Of a stretch of DNA of 23,792 nt, positions 1 through 7,676 are shown piece by piece. Each line of letters starts with the position of its first letter. Within the stretch, counting starts at the first letter, position 1. The DNA is from AG25 sp035604455 (GTDB lineage Bacteria > Gemmatimonadota > Gemmatimonadetes > Gemmatimonadales > GWC2-71-9). The notes under the pieces were generated by a model. That model saw only the letters and a list, made by a program, of their open reading frames with translations, was not told the origin of the DNA and searched no databases. The stretch lies in NCBI GenBank assembly GCA_035604455.1, contig DATNIM010000125.1, forward strand, positions 1-23,792. Direction: 5' to 3'. The position numbers and the translations under genes were made by a program.

Positions 1-233
1 ACGGGCATGCGCGTATCCCCCACCTCGGTGAGGAGCGCGAAGTTCTGCATGTTGCGGGCCCCCACCTGCAAGCAGTCCACTTTCTCGGCGAGCGGCCTGC
101 CGGTCGTCACCGAGGTGCTCGACACCCGCCATGTGGCCGCCGTCGCCGAGAAAGTGGACTGCTTGCAGGTGGGGGCCCGCAACATGCAGAACTTCGCGCT
201 CCTCACCGAGGTGGGGGATACGCGCATGCCCGT
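1..233. repeat. 91-bp perfect inverted repeat (fold-back) at left edge
   Basis: Bases 1-91 are the exact reverse complement of 143-233, with a 51-bp loop (92-142) between them. The inner arm (143-233) encodes conserved DAHP synthase sequence in frame, so it is the genuine copy. The outer arm is the same gene segment in antisense. This pattern is typical of a contig end where the assembler or a chimeric read folded back at a strand switch. A real genomic palindrome cannot be excluded from this sequence alone. Confidence 0.93.
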
Positions 234-678
234 GCTCTTGAAACGGGGGTTGGCGGCGACGATCGAGGACCTGCTCCTCGCTGCGGAATACGTGCTCGCC
301 CGCGGCAACCCGAACGTGATGCTCTGCGAGCGGGGCATCCGCACCTTCGAGCGCGCCTTGCGCAACACGCTCGACATCAGCGCCGTGCCGTATCTCAAGC
401 AGGAGACCCATCTGCCGGTCCTAGTCGACCCGAGTCACGCGGCCGGGCGCAGGGACTTGGTACCGGCGCTCACGCTCGCCGCCGTCGCGGCGGGCGCCGA
501 CGGCGTCCTGATCGAGGTACATCCCGACCCAGATCAGGCGCGCTCGGACGGCGATCAGTCGTTGTCGATTGACGCATTCGCCGAGCTCATGGATCAGGTA
601 CGGGCGGTGGCCGGTGCGTTGGGCCGTTCCGTAGCGGAGCTCGACGTGCCCGCGGCTAGATCGCTAGCGCGAGCTTGA
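92..678 (+). CDS. aroF: 3-deoxy-7-phosphoheptulonate (DAHP) synthase, C-terminal part, 5' missing
   Basis: DAHP synthase condenses phosphoenolpyruvate with erythrose 4-phosphate, the first step of the shikimate pathway to aromatic amino acids; it is cytoplasmic. About 195 genuine residues are present, against roughly 340 in full-length enzymes of this type. They match the KDO8P-synthase-like (AroA-beta, Thermotoga-type) class: VVTEVL, QVGARNMQNF, PVLLKRG, LCERGIRTFE, NTLDISAVP, HLPVLVDPSHAAGRRDLV and a C-terminal EVHPDPDQARSDGDQSL. The Arg, Lys, His and Glu/Asp residues in these blocks are the substrate- and metal-binding positions of the family. An ATG at 7 opens a longer frame, but its first 28 or so residues come from the antisense arm of the inverted repeat and are not protein sequence, so the true start is missing. 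The 3' end overlaps the convergent pilT gene by 23 bp. Confidence 0.93.
655..668. terminator. Hairpin at the aroF/pilT convergent junction
   Basis: GCTAG and CTAGC arms enclose an ATCG loop, and the left arm contains the pilT stop codon (TAG on the minus strand). It sits in the tail-to-tail overlap of the two genes and could act as a two-way terminator. The stem is only 5 bp with no T-run, so support is weak. Confidence 0.3.
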
Positions 679-2269
679 CGCCCTTCGCCTTGAGGGAGGC
701 GGCGAGCCCCGGCTTGTCCACCGACTTGAGATAGGCCTCCTCGGGTGTCACTTCCTTCTTCTCGATGAGGTCGATCAGCGCGTCGTTCAAGGTCAGCATC
801 CCGAGCTGCTTCGACGTCTGAATGATGGACGGGATCTGAAACGTCTTTCCTTCCCGGATCAGGTTTGAAATCGCCGCTGTCGTGAACAGGATTTCGCGCG
901 CCGCCACACGGCCGCCGGCGATCCGCTTGCACAAGGTCTGGGCGGCGACGCCCCTCAGGGACTCGGACAACATCACGCGAATCTGCGACTGCCGGTCCGC
1001 CGGGAACTGATCGATGATGCGGTCGACCGTCGAGGCCGCGGTCGTCGTATGGAGCGTACCGAAGACGAGGTGGCCGGTCTCGGCGGTCTCGATCGCGATC
1101 GCGATGGTCTCGAGGTCGCGCATCTCGCCGACGAGCACGATGTCCGGATCCTCGCGGAGCGCGGCGCGTAGGGCCGTCTTGAAGCTGCTCGTGTGCAGCC
1201 CCACCTGGCGCTGGGTGATCACGCACTTCTTGTTCTCGTGCACGAACTCGATCGGATCTTCGATCGTGATGATGTGGTCCGTGCGCGTCCGGTTGATCAG
1301 GTCGATCATCGCGCAGAGCGTGGTCGACTTGCCGGAGCCCGTCGGACCCGTGACGAGCACGAGGCCCTTCGAGAGGTAGCAAAGCTGTTGGAGCTCCTTC
1401 GAAAGCCCGAGCTCCTCGGCCGAGACGATCTTCGCGGGGATCACGCGGAAGACCGCCATCGGACCCTTGCGGTCGCGGCCCCCGTTTACCCGGAAGCGCG
1501 CGAGCCCGGGAATCTCGTAGGCAAAGTCCGTGTCCCCCAACTCTTTCCACTCGGCGCGGTTGCGGTCGGGCATGATGGCGAGCAGGAGGAGCTGGAGCTG
1601 ATCGGCGGTGATCGCCGGCTGCGACTGCCGCTGCATCACGCCGTGCGTGCGGAAGAGCGGGGGTTCGCCGACCCGAAGATGGAGGTCCGAGGACCCCGAC
1701 TTGACCAGCGCCCTCAAGAGATCGCCCAGCGTCCGCTCCGCGGCCTGGTACTGCGGCGCGGCAAACTCGGCCGGCAGTGCCTCGGGCGGGCTCGCGGGCG
1801 CGGCGGTGGTGCCTGAGGGGCGTGGGGCAACAACGCTCGGCCGGGGCGGGGGCGGCGGCTCGGTCGCCTCGACGAGCGGGGCAGCCGCGATGGCGGCCGC
1901 GGACGGCGCTGCGGGCGCGGGCGGCGCCGGGGTGGCAGCGGGCGGGGCCGCGGCCCGTGCCTCCTGGTCCAAGGGTGCTACGACCGCCGTCAGGCGACCC
2001 AGTTCGGGCACGATCCGCACACGCACGAGGCCGCGGTCGGCCGCGTAGTCGAACTCGGTCTCCGCCATCTTGTCGATGCGGTCCGCGCATTCGGACGGAG
2101 CCACCTCCACGAGCAGCGCGTAGATATGCTGGTCGGTCAACGGCTGGCGGCTGACCTTCCGCGGCTTCCCCGCCTTCACCATGGTCACCGGCTCATCGGG
2201 GAGCAGGTAGAGCTGGTCCCCCCCTTCCCGCAGCAGGACGTCGACGAACGGATCGAGACGGGCGGCCAT
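656..2269 (-). CDS. pilT: PilT-family twitching-motility ATPase with an extra N-terminal domain
   Basis: A hexameric ATPase that retracts type IV pili from the cytoplasmic face of the inner membrane. At 537 aa it is about 180 residues longer than ordinary PilT. Residues 1-100 are a degenerate second copy of the PilT N-terminal domain. A Pro/Ala-rich linker (about 101-172) follows, then a canonical PilT from 178. Walker A GPTGSGKST is at 308-316, the Asp box IITIEDPIEF at 333-342, Walker B DPDIVLVGEMRD at 374-385 and the His box GHLVFGTLHT at 399-408. The retraction motif AIRNLIRE appears as AISNLIRE at 466-473 (Arg to Ser). The ATG lies one base after the stop of the upstream gene (TGA-C-ATG), so translation is probably coupled; this is the last gene of a four-gene operon. 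It could be a PilT-like regulator rather than the main retraction motor. Confidence 0.93.
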   Translation of the reverse strand: MAARLDPFVDVLLREGGDQLYLLPDEPVTMVKAGKPRKVSRQPLTDQHIYALLVEVAPSECADRIDKMAETEFDYAADRGLVRVRIVPELGRLTAVVAPLDQEARAAAPPAATPAPPAPAAPSAAAIAAAPLVEATEPPPPPRPSVVAPRPSGTTAAPASPPEALPAEFAAPQYQAAERTLGDLLRALVKSGSSDLHLRVGEPPLFRTHGVMQRQSQPAITADQLQLLLLAIMPDRNRAEWKELGDTDFAYEIPGLARFRVNGGRDRKGPMAVFRVIPAKIVSAEELGLSKELQQLCYLSKGLVLVTGPTGSGKSTTLCAMIDLINRTRTDHIITIEDPIEFVHENKKCVITQRQVGLHTSSFKTALRAALREDPDIVLVGEMRDLETIAIAIETAETGHLVFGTLHTTTAASTVDRIIDQFPADRQSQIRVMLSESLRGVAAQTLCKRIAGGRVAAREILFTTAAISNLIREGKTFQIPSIIQTSKQLGMLTLNDALIDLIEKKEVTPEEAYLKSVDKPGLAASLKAKGVKLALAI

Positions 2270-2270
2270 G

Positions 2271-2780
2271 TCAGTCGAGTGGCCGGGCGTACACGATGTG
2301 CGCCCGGTTCACGTAGTGTGTCGCGCCCTCGGTCCACACGCGAATGAAGGCGTCCGGCGAGTTGTTGAGGTAGTCAAGAAGCCGCGTCTGGTCAGGCGGG
2401 AGCTCGACGCTCGCCCAGCCGACCAGCTTCGGGCCTTCGGTGAGCCTCAGCTCCGCGCCCACGCGGCGCATGGCGGACAGGCGTGCCGGGTCGTCCTCGG
2501 ACGGCTGGCCATGGACCGATACGCTGACGGCGTGCGCTTTCGAGACGAGCCACAGTGTCTTGCCCTCACTCGGCCGGAAAGCGAAGAACGCCTCCGGGCG
2601 GCACAGCATCTCGAGCACGGTTTCCGGGCCGTCCCGTTGCGGGAGCCGCTGCACCACGAAGACCTCGCCATCCGATGCCGTGCCCCGGCTTACGAGCACG
2701 CGCGCCGCCACCGCGGTGCGCGGCACACTCAGGGACACGAGGTCGGCGGCGACGCCGCCCTGGGCGCGCGCCCGGCTCAC
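2271..2780 (-). CDS. Unknown protein encoded between a small membrane protein and PilT
   Basis: This 169-residue soluble protein has no signal peptide or membrane segment. I do not recognise its family. The C-terminal part (about residues 125-169) has a pattern of the type LPPDQTRLLDYLNN followed by a hydrophobic HYVNRAHIVYA block. That looks like a small beta-rich domain that senses or binds something, but this is only an impression. The start is a GTG whose last two bases overlap the upstream stop codon (GTGA), and its own TGA ends one base before the pilT ATG. Such tight coupling on both sides argues for a shared job with PilT or the pilus base. No catalytic motif is visible. Confidence 0.78.
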   Translation of the reverse strand: MSRARAQGGVAADLVSLSVPRTAVAARVLVSRGTASDGEVFVVQRLPQRDGPETVLEMLCRPEAFFAFRPSEGKTLWLVSKAHAVSVSVHGQPSEDDPARLSAMRRVGAELRLTEGPKLVGWASVELPPDQTRLLDYLNNSPDAFIRVWTEGATHYVNRAHIVYARPLD

Positions 2781-3109
2781 AACTGGATCAGGTACACGCC
2801 GTAGGCCGCGCAGGCGACCCCGCCCAGGATGACCACCGTCCCGCCGCCGCCGCCAGCGAGCGCGCCGACGAGAATGGCGCCACCCCCGATGATGAGCAGC
2901 GTCTCACCGAGCGCGTGCTTTTCCTTGGTCGTCGAGGCGGGGAGGGCGAGGCGGAGGGTCGGGGCCTCGGAGGACTGGGGCACGGCCGCCGCCACCCGGG
3001 CCTCGAACGCCGCGGCCGGCGCAAGCGCGCGATCGAGCAGCGGTGTCTGGGCGACGCTCCTGCCCGCCGCGAGGAGGACGAGCAGCACGACGGCGGCGAA
3101 GATACGCAT
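2777..3109 (-). CDS. Small exported or membrane protein, pilT operon
   Basis: A 110-residue protein with a clear N-terminal signal segment (residues 1-20, ending in SVAQ). It has a polar middle (21-65) and a strongly hydrophobic, glycine-rich C-terminal part, about 66-85 and 90-110, with a GALAGGGGG turn between the two stretches. It is therefore probably anchored in the membrane by its C-terminus. A GGAGG ribosome site lies 6 nt before the ATG (about 3112-3116). The TGA stop overlaps the GTG start of the next gene by the GTGA arrangement. No family is recognised; the position suggests a role in or near the type IV pilus apparatus. Confidence 0.75.
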   Translation of the reverse strand: MRIFAAVVLLVLLAAGRSVAQTPLLDRALAPAAAFEARVAAAVPQSSEAPTLRLALPASTTKEKHALGETLLIIGGGAILVGALAGGGGGTVVILGGVACAAYGVYLIQL

Positions 3110-3131
3110 CAGAACCTCCGTGAAGGATCGG

Positions 3132-3401
3132 TCACCGGGGCCGGCATTCTCCGGAAGCCGGGGGAGTTCGGCTGCACTCGATTTGCTGGTCCATCCCGCT
3201 CGCGATCGGGCCGCAGGCCGTGGTCTGGGCCGCCTGTCCCGCCGCGTCTTGGGTCGGCCCGATGGCCGAGGCGCAGTTCGCGCGGCCCTTGTACTCCATA
3301 CAGACGCGGCACTCCACCCGGGCGCGGGCGGACGTCATGAGGAAAAACAACGCCGCGACGGCGAGCACCGCGGCGATGCTGTAGAGCGTGGAGGGCTTCA
3401 T
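3132..3401 (-). CDS. Small six-cysteine exported protein, first gene of the pilT operon
   Basis: An 89-residue protein with an N-terminal hydrophobic helix (about residues 7-24) that acts as signal anchor or signal peptide. The outside part of about 65 residues holds six cysteines (31, 34, 43, 63, 76, 86), the first pair as C-R-V-C. An even number of cysteines in a short exported domain suggests three disulfides. Its stop is 22 bp from the next start, and a promoter candidate lies about 25-50 bp upstream. No strong ribosome site is seen before the ATG, which fits a short leader of about 19 nt. The family is not one I can name. Confidence 0.72.
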   Translation of the reverse strand: MKPSTLYSIAAVLAVAALFFLMTSARARVECRVCMEYKGRANCASAIGPTQDAAGQAAQTTACGPIASGMDQQIECSRTPPASGECRPR

Positions 3402-3426
3402 GCGGCGTATCCCGTCACGACGCGAA

Positions 3427-3454
3427 AAGGTAGGTAGCCCGGCGCGTGTGTCAA
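3427..3454 (-). promoter_or_regulatory. Sigma70-like promoter of the pilT operon
   Basis: On the minus strand a perfect TTGACA (3454-3449) is followed after 16 bp by TACCTT (3432-3427). Transcription would begin near 3420, about 19 nt before the ATG at 3401. It lies directly beyond the terminator-like hairpin of the preceding gene, where a promoter is expected. The -10 box matches only three of six consensus positions. Confidence 0.5.
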
Positions 3455-3471
3455 CGCCTGAAACACAGGCG
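3455..3471 (-). terminator. Hairpin after the peptidase-barrel gene
   Basis: CGCCTG and CAGGCG form a perfect 6-bp stem around a 5-nt loop, 29 nt beyond the stop codon of the gene ending at 3500. On the minus strand it is followed by TTGACA rather than a long T-run. It separates that gene from the pilT operon. Confidence 0.5.
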
Positions 3472-3499
3472 CGACGGACAGACTGTTCGGGAACGCCGC

Positions 3500-6400
3500 T
3501 TAGAAGCCGGGCGTCAGGCCCAGCTCGAGATACCAGCCCTTGGTCGGTCGCTGATACGGCTTGACGAGGTCGATTTCCGCCACGGCGTAGCCCAAGAGGT
3601 TTACGCGAAGGGCGGCCCCGGTGCTGTAGATCGCCTGGTTGTCGCCGGTGCAGAAGGAGGGCGTGTTCCCCGAGCAGTAGGCCTGCCCGCCGTCGGCGAA
3701 GATCGCGGCCTCGATGGGGAACGCGCCATAGTAGCCGCTGCCCGCATGGAGGAGGCCGAGGAGCGGGAAGCGCAGCTCAATGTTGCCGACGAGCAGCCGG
3801 GACCCGAGCAGTCGATCAAACGCGGGACACACCTGGGGCGTCGCACTCTGCGGGCATTCCGTCGGGTCGAAAGACCCGATGTCGTAGCCCCGGACGAGGC
3901 CCTGGTAGCCGAGGTACAGTGGGGTAAGGCGATAGTCCTCGGCCCCGCTGCCATAGCGGCCGAACGCGAGGCCGCGGATGGCCAGCGTGAACGGCCTGAA
4001 CGGCACGATGTAGCGGCGGTAATCGGCGAGCACTTCGACGAACGACACGGTGCCGACGTTCGGGGTCACCTCGAAGCGATAGCGCTGGCCGAGGATCGGG
4101 CTCGTGGCACCGTAGAACGAGTTGTCGTAGACGAGCGCCGCGCTCACGTTCGCGAGCGTGAGCCCGGGCGGGGCCGGCAGCGTCGACAGCGTGTCGTACA
4201 GGAGGAACCCCGTGCCGGCATCGAAGCCCTGGCTCTCGAGCTGCTCGGCGAAGGTGATGTTGTCGATGCCGGCAGACAGCTCGACGCGCTGCGCCGGGCT
4301 GAACGGGTACGCCGCGAGGAAGTCGAGCTCCCGGTTGATCTGCCGCACGAGCAGGATCTGCTGCACGTACGCGCTCTGGGTCTGGTCGTAGGTCAGCCCG
4401 TAGCCCCCCGTGTAGTAGGGGATCTGCTGCGCGGCGATCGCCCAGTTCCAACGGTGCGTCAAGTTCTGATAGGCGAGGAGCGCGGAGACGTCCTGGAACC
4501 CGCCGTTCACCTGGAGCGCGGTGACGAGGTTGTGGTTCCCGAGCATGTCGCTCCAGTAGAGCGCCGTACCCCCGCCCACGTAGGTGCCGTAGGCGTCGGC
4601 GCCCACCGCGAGCGACGGTGGAGCCACGTAGTCGATCGTCATGTTCGGGGCGTAGCCCTTGACTGGAAACAGCGTGTCGGGCGGCAGACCGCTGTTCGGG
4701 TCGCGAATGGCGGCGAGCAGCTCGGCCGAGATGCGGTCCTGCGGCGGCAGGAGCCCGGGATTCGCCTCGGCGAGGGGGGCGCTGACCGGCTTCCCGGCGC
4801 GCACGGACGCCGAATCGATCGCGTACAGGCTGTAGCCCGACGCCTGATAGACACCGAAGACGAGCTCGCCCGTCCCCTGGGCGACCGAGAGCACAGGGCT
4901 CAGATCGGTGATCCCGCTCGCGCCCGTGTACACGTTCGTGACCTGGGTGATCTGTCCCGACGTAATGTCGACCCGATAGACGTTCGAGATCCCGTTGTGA
5001 TCGGAGACGAAGTACAGGGCCTTGCCGTCCGGGGTCCACTGGGGGTCGATGCTCTTGCCGTCGGAGAACGTCGGTACCCGCCGGACGTCGCCCGTCCGCG
5101 CGTCCATCAGCGCGAGCTCGAGGTTGCCGAAGTGGAGGTTGTCGAGCGAGGTCGAGAACCGGTCCGTCGTGAACGCGATCGTCTGCCCGTCGGGGGACCA
5201 CGCCGGCTCGATGTCGGCGAACGGATCGTCGGTGAGCCGCTCGAGGTGGTTCTCGACGAGATCGTAGCGGAACAGATCCGTGAAGCCGTCGGCCAGGGCC
5301 GAGAACGCGATGTAGCGGCCGTCCGGCGACCAGGTCGGATTGAAGATCTCGCCCACGTCCGTGAGCGGGATCTCGCGCTCGGCGTGGCCGCTCGCGCCGT
5401 CGCGGATGACGAGCACCGCCTTGCCGTCGGCCACCGCGCCCAGCGCGATCTTCTTCCCCTCGGGGTCCCACGCCCCCGACGAGTTGATGAACTCGAGGCT
5501 CTGGAAGTGCGGGTCGAGCGCGGTCTCGATGATCCGGTGTGTCACCGCGCCGGTCCGGGCGTTGGCGACGTAGAGGTCGATCGAGAACAGATCCCGCGAC
5601 GAGAAGAACACGAGCTTGGAGCCGTCCGGGCTGATCGCCGGGGCGATGTTGAGACCGGGGTGCGTATCACCGCCCACCACCAGCCGGCCGAGGGTCTTCG
5701 CCTCCTGCGTGTGATCCTTCAGCGGCGCGTAGGCGGACTCGAGGTCGTGCTGCCACCATTTCGAGAGGGAGTCGAACTTCACGCCCGTCACTTCCTGCAG
5801 CGCGAAGGTGGGGTCTCCCTGGCGACCCGCGCGGCGCAGTATCTCGCCCACCATCGCGTCACCCCAGTGGCCCGCGATGAACGCCCAGAACGCCTGGCCC
5901 CAGCGGTAGGGGAAGTACCGGGGGTCATCGAGCTGGCGGAGCGTTGGGACCTTCTTGTGCTGGACCGCGTCGCGGATCCACATGGCGGTGTTGGGGTCCA
6001 CGGGTCCGATGGACACGTACTCGGCCATGCCCTCGATGAACCACAGCGGCAAGCGGGCGGCGCCGGGAATTCGGAAATTCACGCCGAGGCCTTGCCCCGT
6101 GATGTCGTACTGGAAGGCGTGGGTCAACTCGTGCCCGATCACGTGGTCGGTTTGGGCAAGCGAGCTGCCCGCGGGCAGGACGATCCGGCGTTTCAGGATC
6201 TCGGTGACGCCCCCCGTGCCCTCGTCGAGATCGCCCCCGATGGCGTTGGTTTGCGCGAACTCCGGGTGGCTGCCGTAAAAGATGACCGCCTGGCGCCCGT
6301 GGAGCTGGTAGTCAAAGAGCGTCGATTCCCGCAAATACCAACGCTCCGCCATGCGGGCCAGCAACCGCGCGGCGTAGCTCTCCGAGGGATAGAAGTAGAT

Positions 6401-6550
6401 GTCGAAGTGCTCGGTCTTGAGCACCTCGAATTTGAACTCGTCGTACTGGATCTTGTTGCGGCTGAAGTACTGCGCTCGCGCCGATAGCGGCGCGACGAGC
6501 GCGAGCGCAACTAGGGCCACGGTCCGGCCGGCCCATGCAAGAGCACGCAT
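3500..6550 (-). CDS. Exported metallopeptidase / TolB-type propeller / outer-membrane beta-barrel fusion
   Basis: The protein is 1016 aa from the ATG at 6550. This start is chosen because a signal peptide (residues 1-27, ending ARAQ) follows directly; an open frame runs further upstream to 6820 but reads as noncoding. Three parts follow. Residues 35-285 are a gluzincin-type peptidase MA-like domain with HELTH at 140-144 (zinc ligands H140, H144) and a downstream WFIEGMAEY whose E173 is the likely third ligand. Residues about 295-570 are a PD40/TolB-like beta-propeller with repeated SPDG motifs such as WSPDG at 407-411 and 451-455. Residues about 635-1016 resemble Omp85/surface-antigen barrels, with the terminal Phe typical of outer-membrane proteins. 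I infer a protease or binding module displayed at the outer membrane. The substrate is unknown and the topology unproven. It is a single-gene unit with a hairpin downstream. Confidence 0.88.
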   Translation of the reverse strand: MRALAWAGRTVALVALALVAPLSARAQYFSRNKIQYDEFKFEVLKTEHFDIYFYPSESYAARLLARMAERWYLRESTLFDYQLHGRQAVIFYGSHPEFAQTNAIGGDLDEGTGGVTEILKRRIVLPAGSSLAQTDHVIGHELTHAFQYDITGQGLGVNFRIPGAARLPLWFIEGMAEYVSIGPVDPNTAMWIRDAVQHKKVPTLRQLDDPRYFPYRWGQAFWAFIAGHWGDAMVGEILRRAGRQGDPTFALQEVTGVKFDSLSKWWQHDLESAYAPLKDHTQEAKTLGRLVVGGDTHPGLNIAPAISPDGSKLVFFSSRDLFSIDLYVANARTGAVTHRIIETALDPHFQSLEFINSSGAWDPEGKKIALGAVADGKAVLVIRDGASGHAEREIPLTDVGEIFNPTWSPDGRYIAFSALADGFTDLFRYDLVENHLERLTDDPFADIEPAWSPDGQTIAFTTDRFSTSLDNLHFGNLELALMDARTGDVRRVPTFSDGKSIDPQWTPDGKALYFVSDHNGISNVYRVDITSGQITQVTNVYTGASGITDLSPVLSVAQGTGELVFGVYQASGYSLYAIDSASVRAGKPVSAPLAEANPGLLPPQDRISAELLAAIRDPNSGLPPDTLFPVKGYAPNMTIDYVAPPSLAVGADAYGTYVGGGTALYWSDMLGNHNLVTALQVNGGFQDVSALLAYQNLTHRWNWAIAAQQIPYYTGGYGLTYDQTQSAYVQQILLVRQINRELDFLAAYPFSPAQRVELSAGIDNITFAEQLESQGFDAGTGFLLYDTLSTLPAPPGLTLANVSAALVYDNSFYGATSPILGQRYRFEVTPNVGTVSFVEVLADYRRYIVPFRPFTLAIRGLAFGRYGSGAEDYRLTPLYLGYQGLVRGYDIGSFDPTECPQSATPQVCPAFDRLLGSRLLVGNIELRFPLLGLLHAGSGYYGAFPIEAAIFADGGQAYCSGNTPSFCTGDNQAIYSTGAALRVNLLGYAVAEIDLVKPYQRPTKGWYLELGLTPGF

Positions 6551-7012
6551 CGTCTCGCCTCTACCCCGTTTCGCTCTGGCTGTTTCCAGACTCCCTAAAG
6601 GGCGACCGGTAGGATTCTGAGTCGCCCCTACACCCTGCCTACGCGCGCGCGTCGACCCGTGTTCGCTCTTCCGTAACCCCAGGGCGGGTTCCGGGAGACC
6701 GATGAGTTCAAAGCCTCGGTCACTCATCATCCCCTCGTCGTGGGCGGCAAGCACCCAGGCCCAATGGGTGAGTGGAAGCTCGTTACGGTGCGGCGTCGGG
6801 GGAAGAGGGCCTGCGCTCACCCCCCCGTGGCACCGACTTGGTCTCGCGGGGCAGGTCTCACGTGCATTCCGCCTTGCGGATGACCCACAATGTGACGACG
6901 TTAGCGGGCGATCGTTACGTCACACGCCCCCCATCCTGAACAGGCAGCGCCGTACCACGTGCATCCGGGGCGAGCCGACCGGCGTTGATTCTCGGGATCT
7001 CGCCGTGCGGCG
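6551..7012. other. Intergenic region without a recognisable gene
   Basis: No open frame here has a plausible start, ribosome site or protein-like composition. It must hold the promoter of the peptidase-barrel gene, but I cannot place one with confidence. Visible structures are two overlapping inverted repeats (6697-6702 with 6716-6721, and 6701-6707 with 6722-6728) that cannot pair at the same time, and a TGTGACG/CGTCACA pair (6891-6897 and 6918-6924, 20-bp spacer) that could be an operator-like site. Confidence 0.5.
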
Positions 7013-7041
7013 TTGCGACGAAGGGCGTCTTGGCATATGCT
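7013..7041 (+). promoter_or_regulatory. Promoter of the tRNA-Pro gene
   Basis: TTGCGA (7013-7018) and TATGCT (7036-7041) are separated by exactly 17 bp; each box matches four of six sigma70 consensus positions. The bases after the -10 box are GC-rich, as is usual for stable-RNA promoters under stringent control. The predicted start near 7048 lies about 43 nt upstream of the mature tRNA. Confidence 0.6.
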
Positions 7042-7090
7042 GCGACGCCTCTAGCCGTCCAAGGGCGGCGAGGGGCTTTCAGTTCCGGGA

Positions 7091-7164
7091 CGGGACGTAG
7101 CGCAGCCCGGTAGCGCACCTGAATGGGGTTCAGGGGGTCGCGGGTTCAAATCCCGCCGTCCCGA
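7091..7164 (+). tRNA. tRNA-Pro, anticodon GGG
   Basis: A 74-nt cloverleaf is complete. The acceptor stem is CGGGACG with CGTCCCG plus discriminator A. The D stem is GCGC/GCGC, the anticodon stem CCTGA/TCAGG, and the T arm GCGGG-TTCAAAT-CCCGC. The anticodon loop is A-T-GGG-G-T with anticodon GGG at 7125-7127, reading CCC and CCU. The 3' CCA is not encoded. The last 28 bases are repeated exactly at 8129-8156, so the gene appears to have served as an integration site and remains intact. Confidence 0.95.
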
Positions 7165-7640
7165 CTCGTTGCATGATCATGATACGGAGTTGACGCCTTC
7201 CTACGGCTGGCCTCAACACGGCCGACTCGGCGAACTTCTTCGTTGGTTGACGGCGCTCACGAGGGGACGCGGCTGCACGCCGAGTCCTCTCGAATCACGC
7301 TTGGTATGGCGAAGTTCGGGGTTCCGCGGCTATCCAAGCGACGCCGATTATTTCCAGTACGAATTCACGGAACCTGCCGAAGAAAGTCGGCGTGATCACC
7401 GGGCAGATCCTGCCGTGGGCGGAACGAGCGGCGAGCGTCAGAGTCGCGCGTGTTGCTGGGTGAGAACGGCTGGCTCGAGTGGAATAGTCCTTACGGGCGT
7501 CTACCGAATGGGCGTCTACCGAGTCGAGCATCGGAAATCAGATCGTCCGCGAGGTACTTCGGAGGGAAATACAACATCTACCCCACACTGCCCCGAGAGT
7601 CTTCAGAATGAACTCCCGGGGAATGGCTGATCCTCACTTC

Positions 7641-7657
7641 CTGGCGATGCTCGCCAG
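7641..7657 (-). terminator. Hairpin after the small lipoprotein gene
   Basis: CTGGCG and CGCCAG form a perfect 6-bp stem with a 5-nt loop, 19 nt past the lipoprotein stop codon. There is no T-run. Its position supports the short gene being a real transcription unit. Confidence 0.45.
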
Positions 7658-7676
7658 CCCTACGCGCCCGAGCGTC

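Noticed and set aside
3446..6487. Plus-strand open frame of 1013 codons
   Set aside because: It lies opposite the peptidase-propeller-barrel gene, is very rich in Arg, Val and Glu, and has no family features. It is a GC-driven shadow.
7169..7630. Plus-strand open frame of 153 codons after the tRNA
   Set aside because: It has no ribosome site, a composition unlike neighbouring proteins, and no recognisable motif. Short protein-like runs occur in other frames too, so at most this is decayed sequence.
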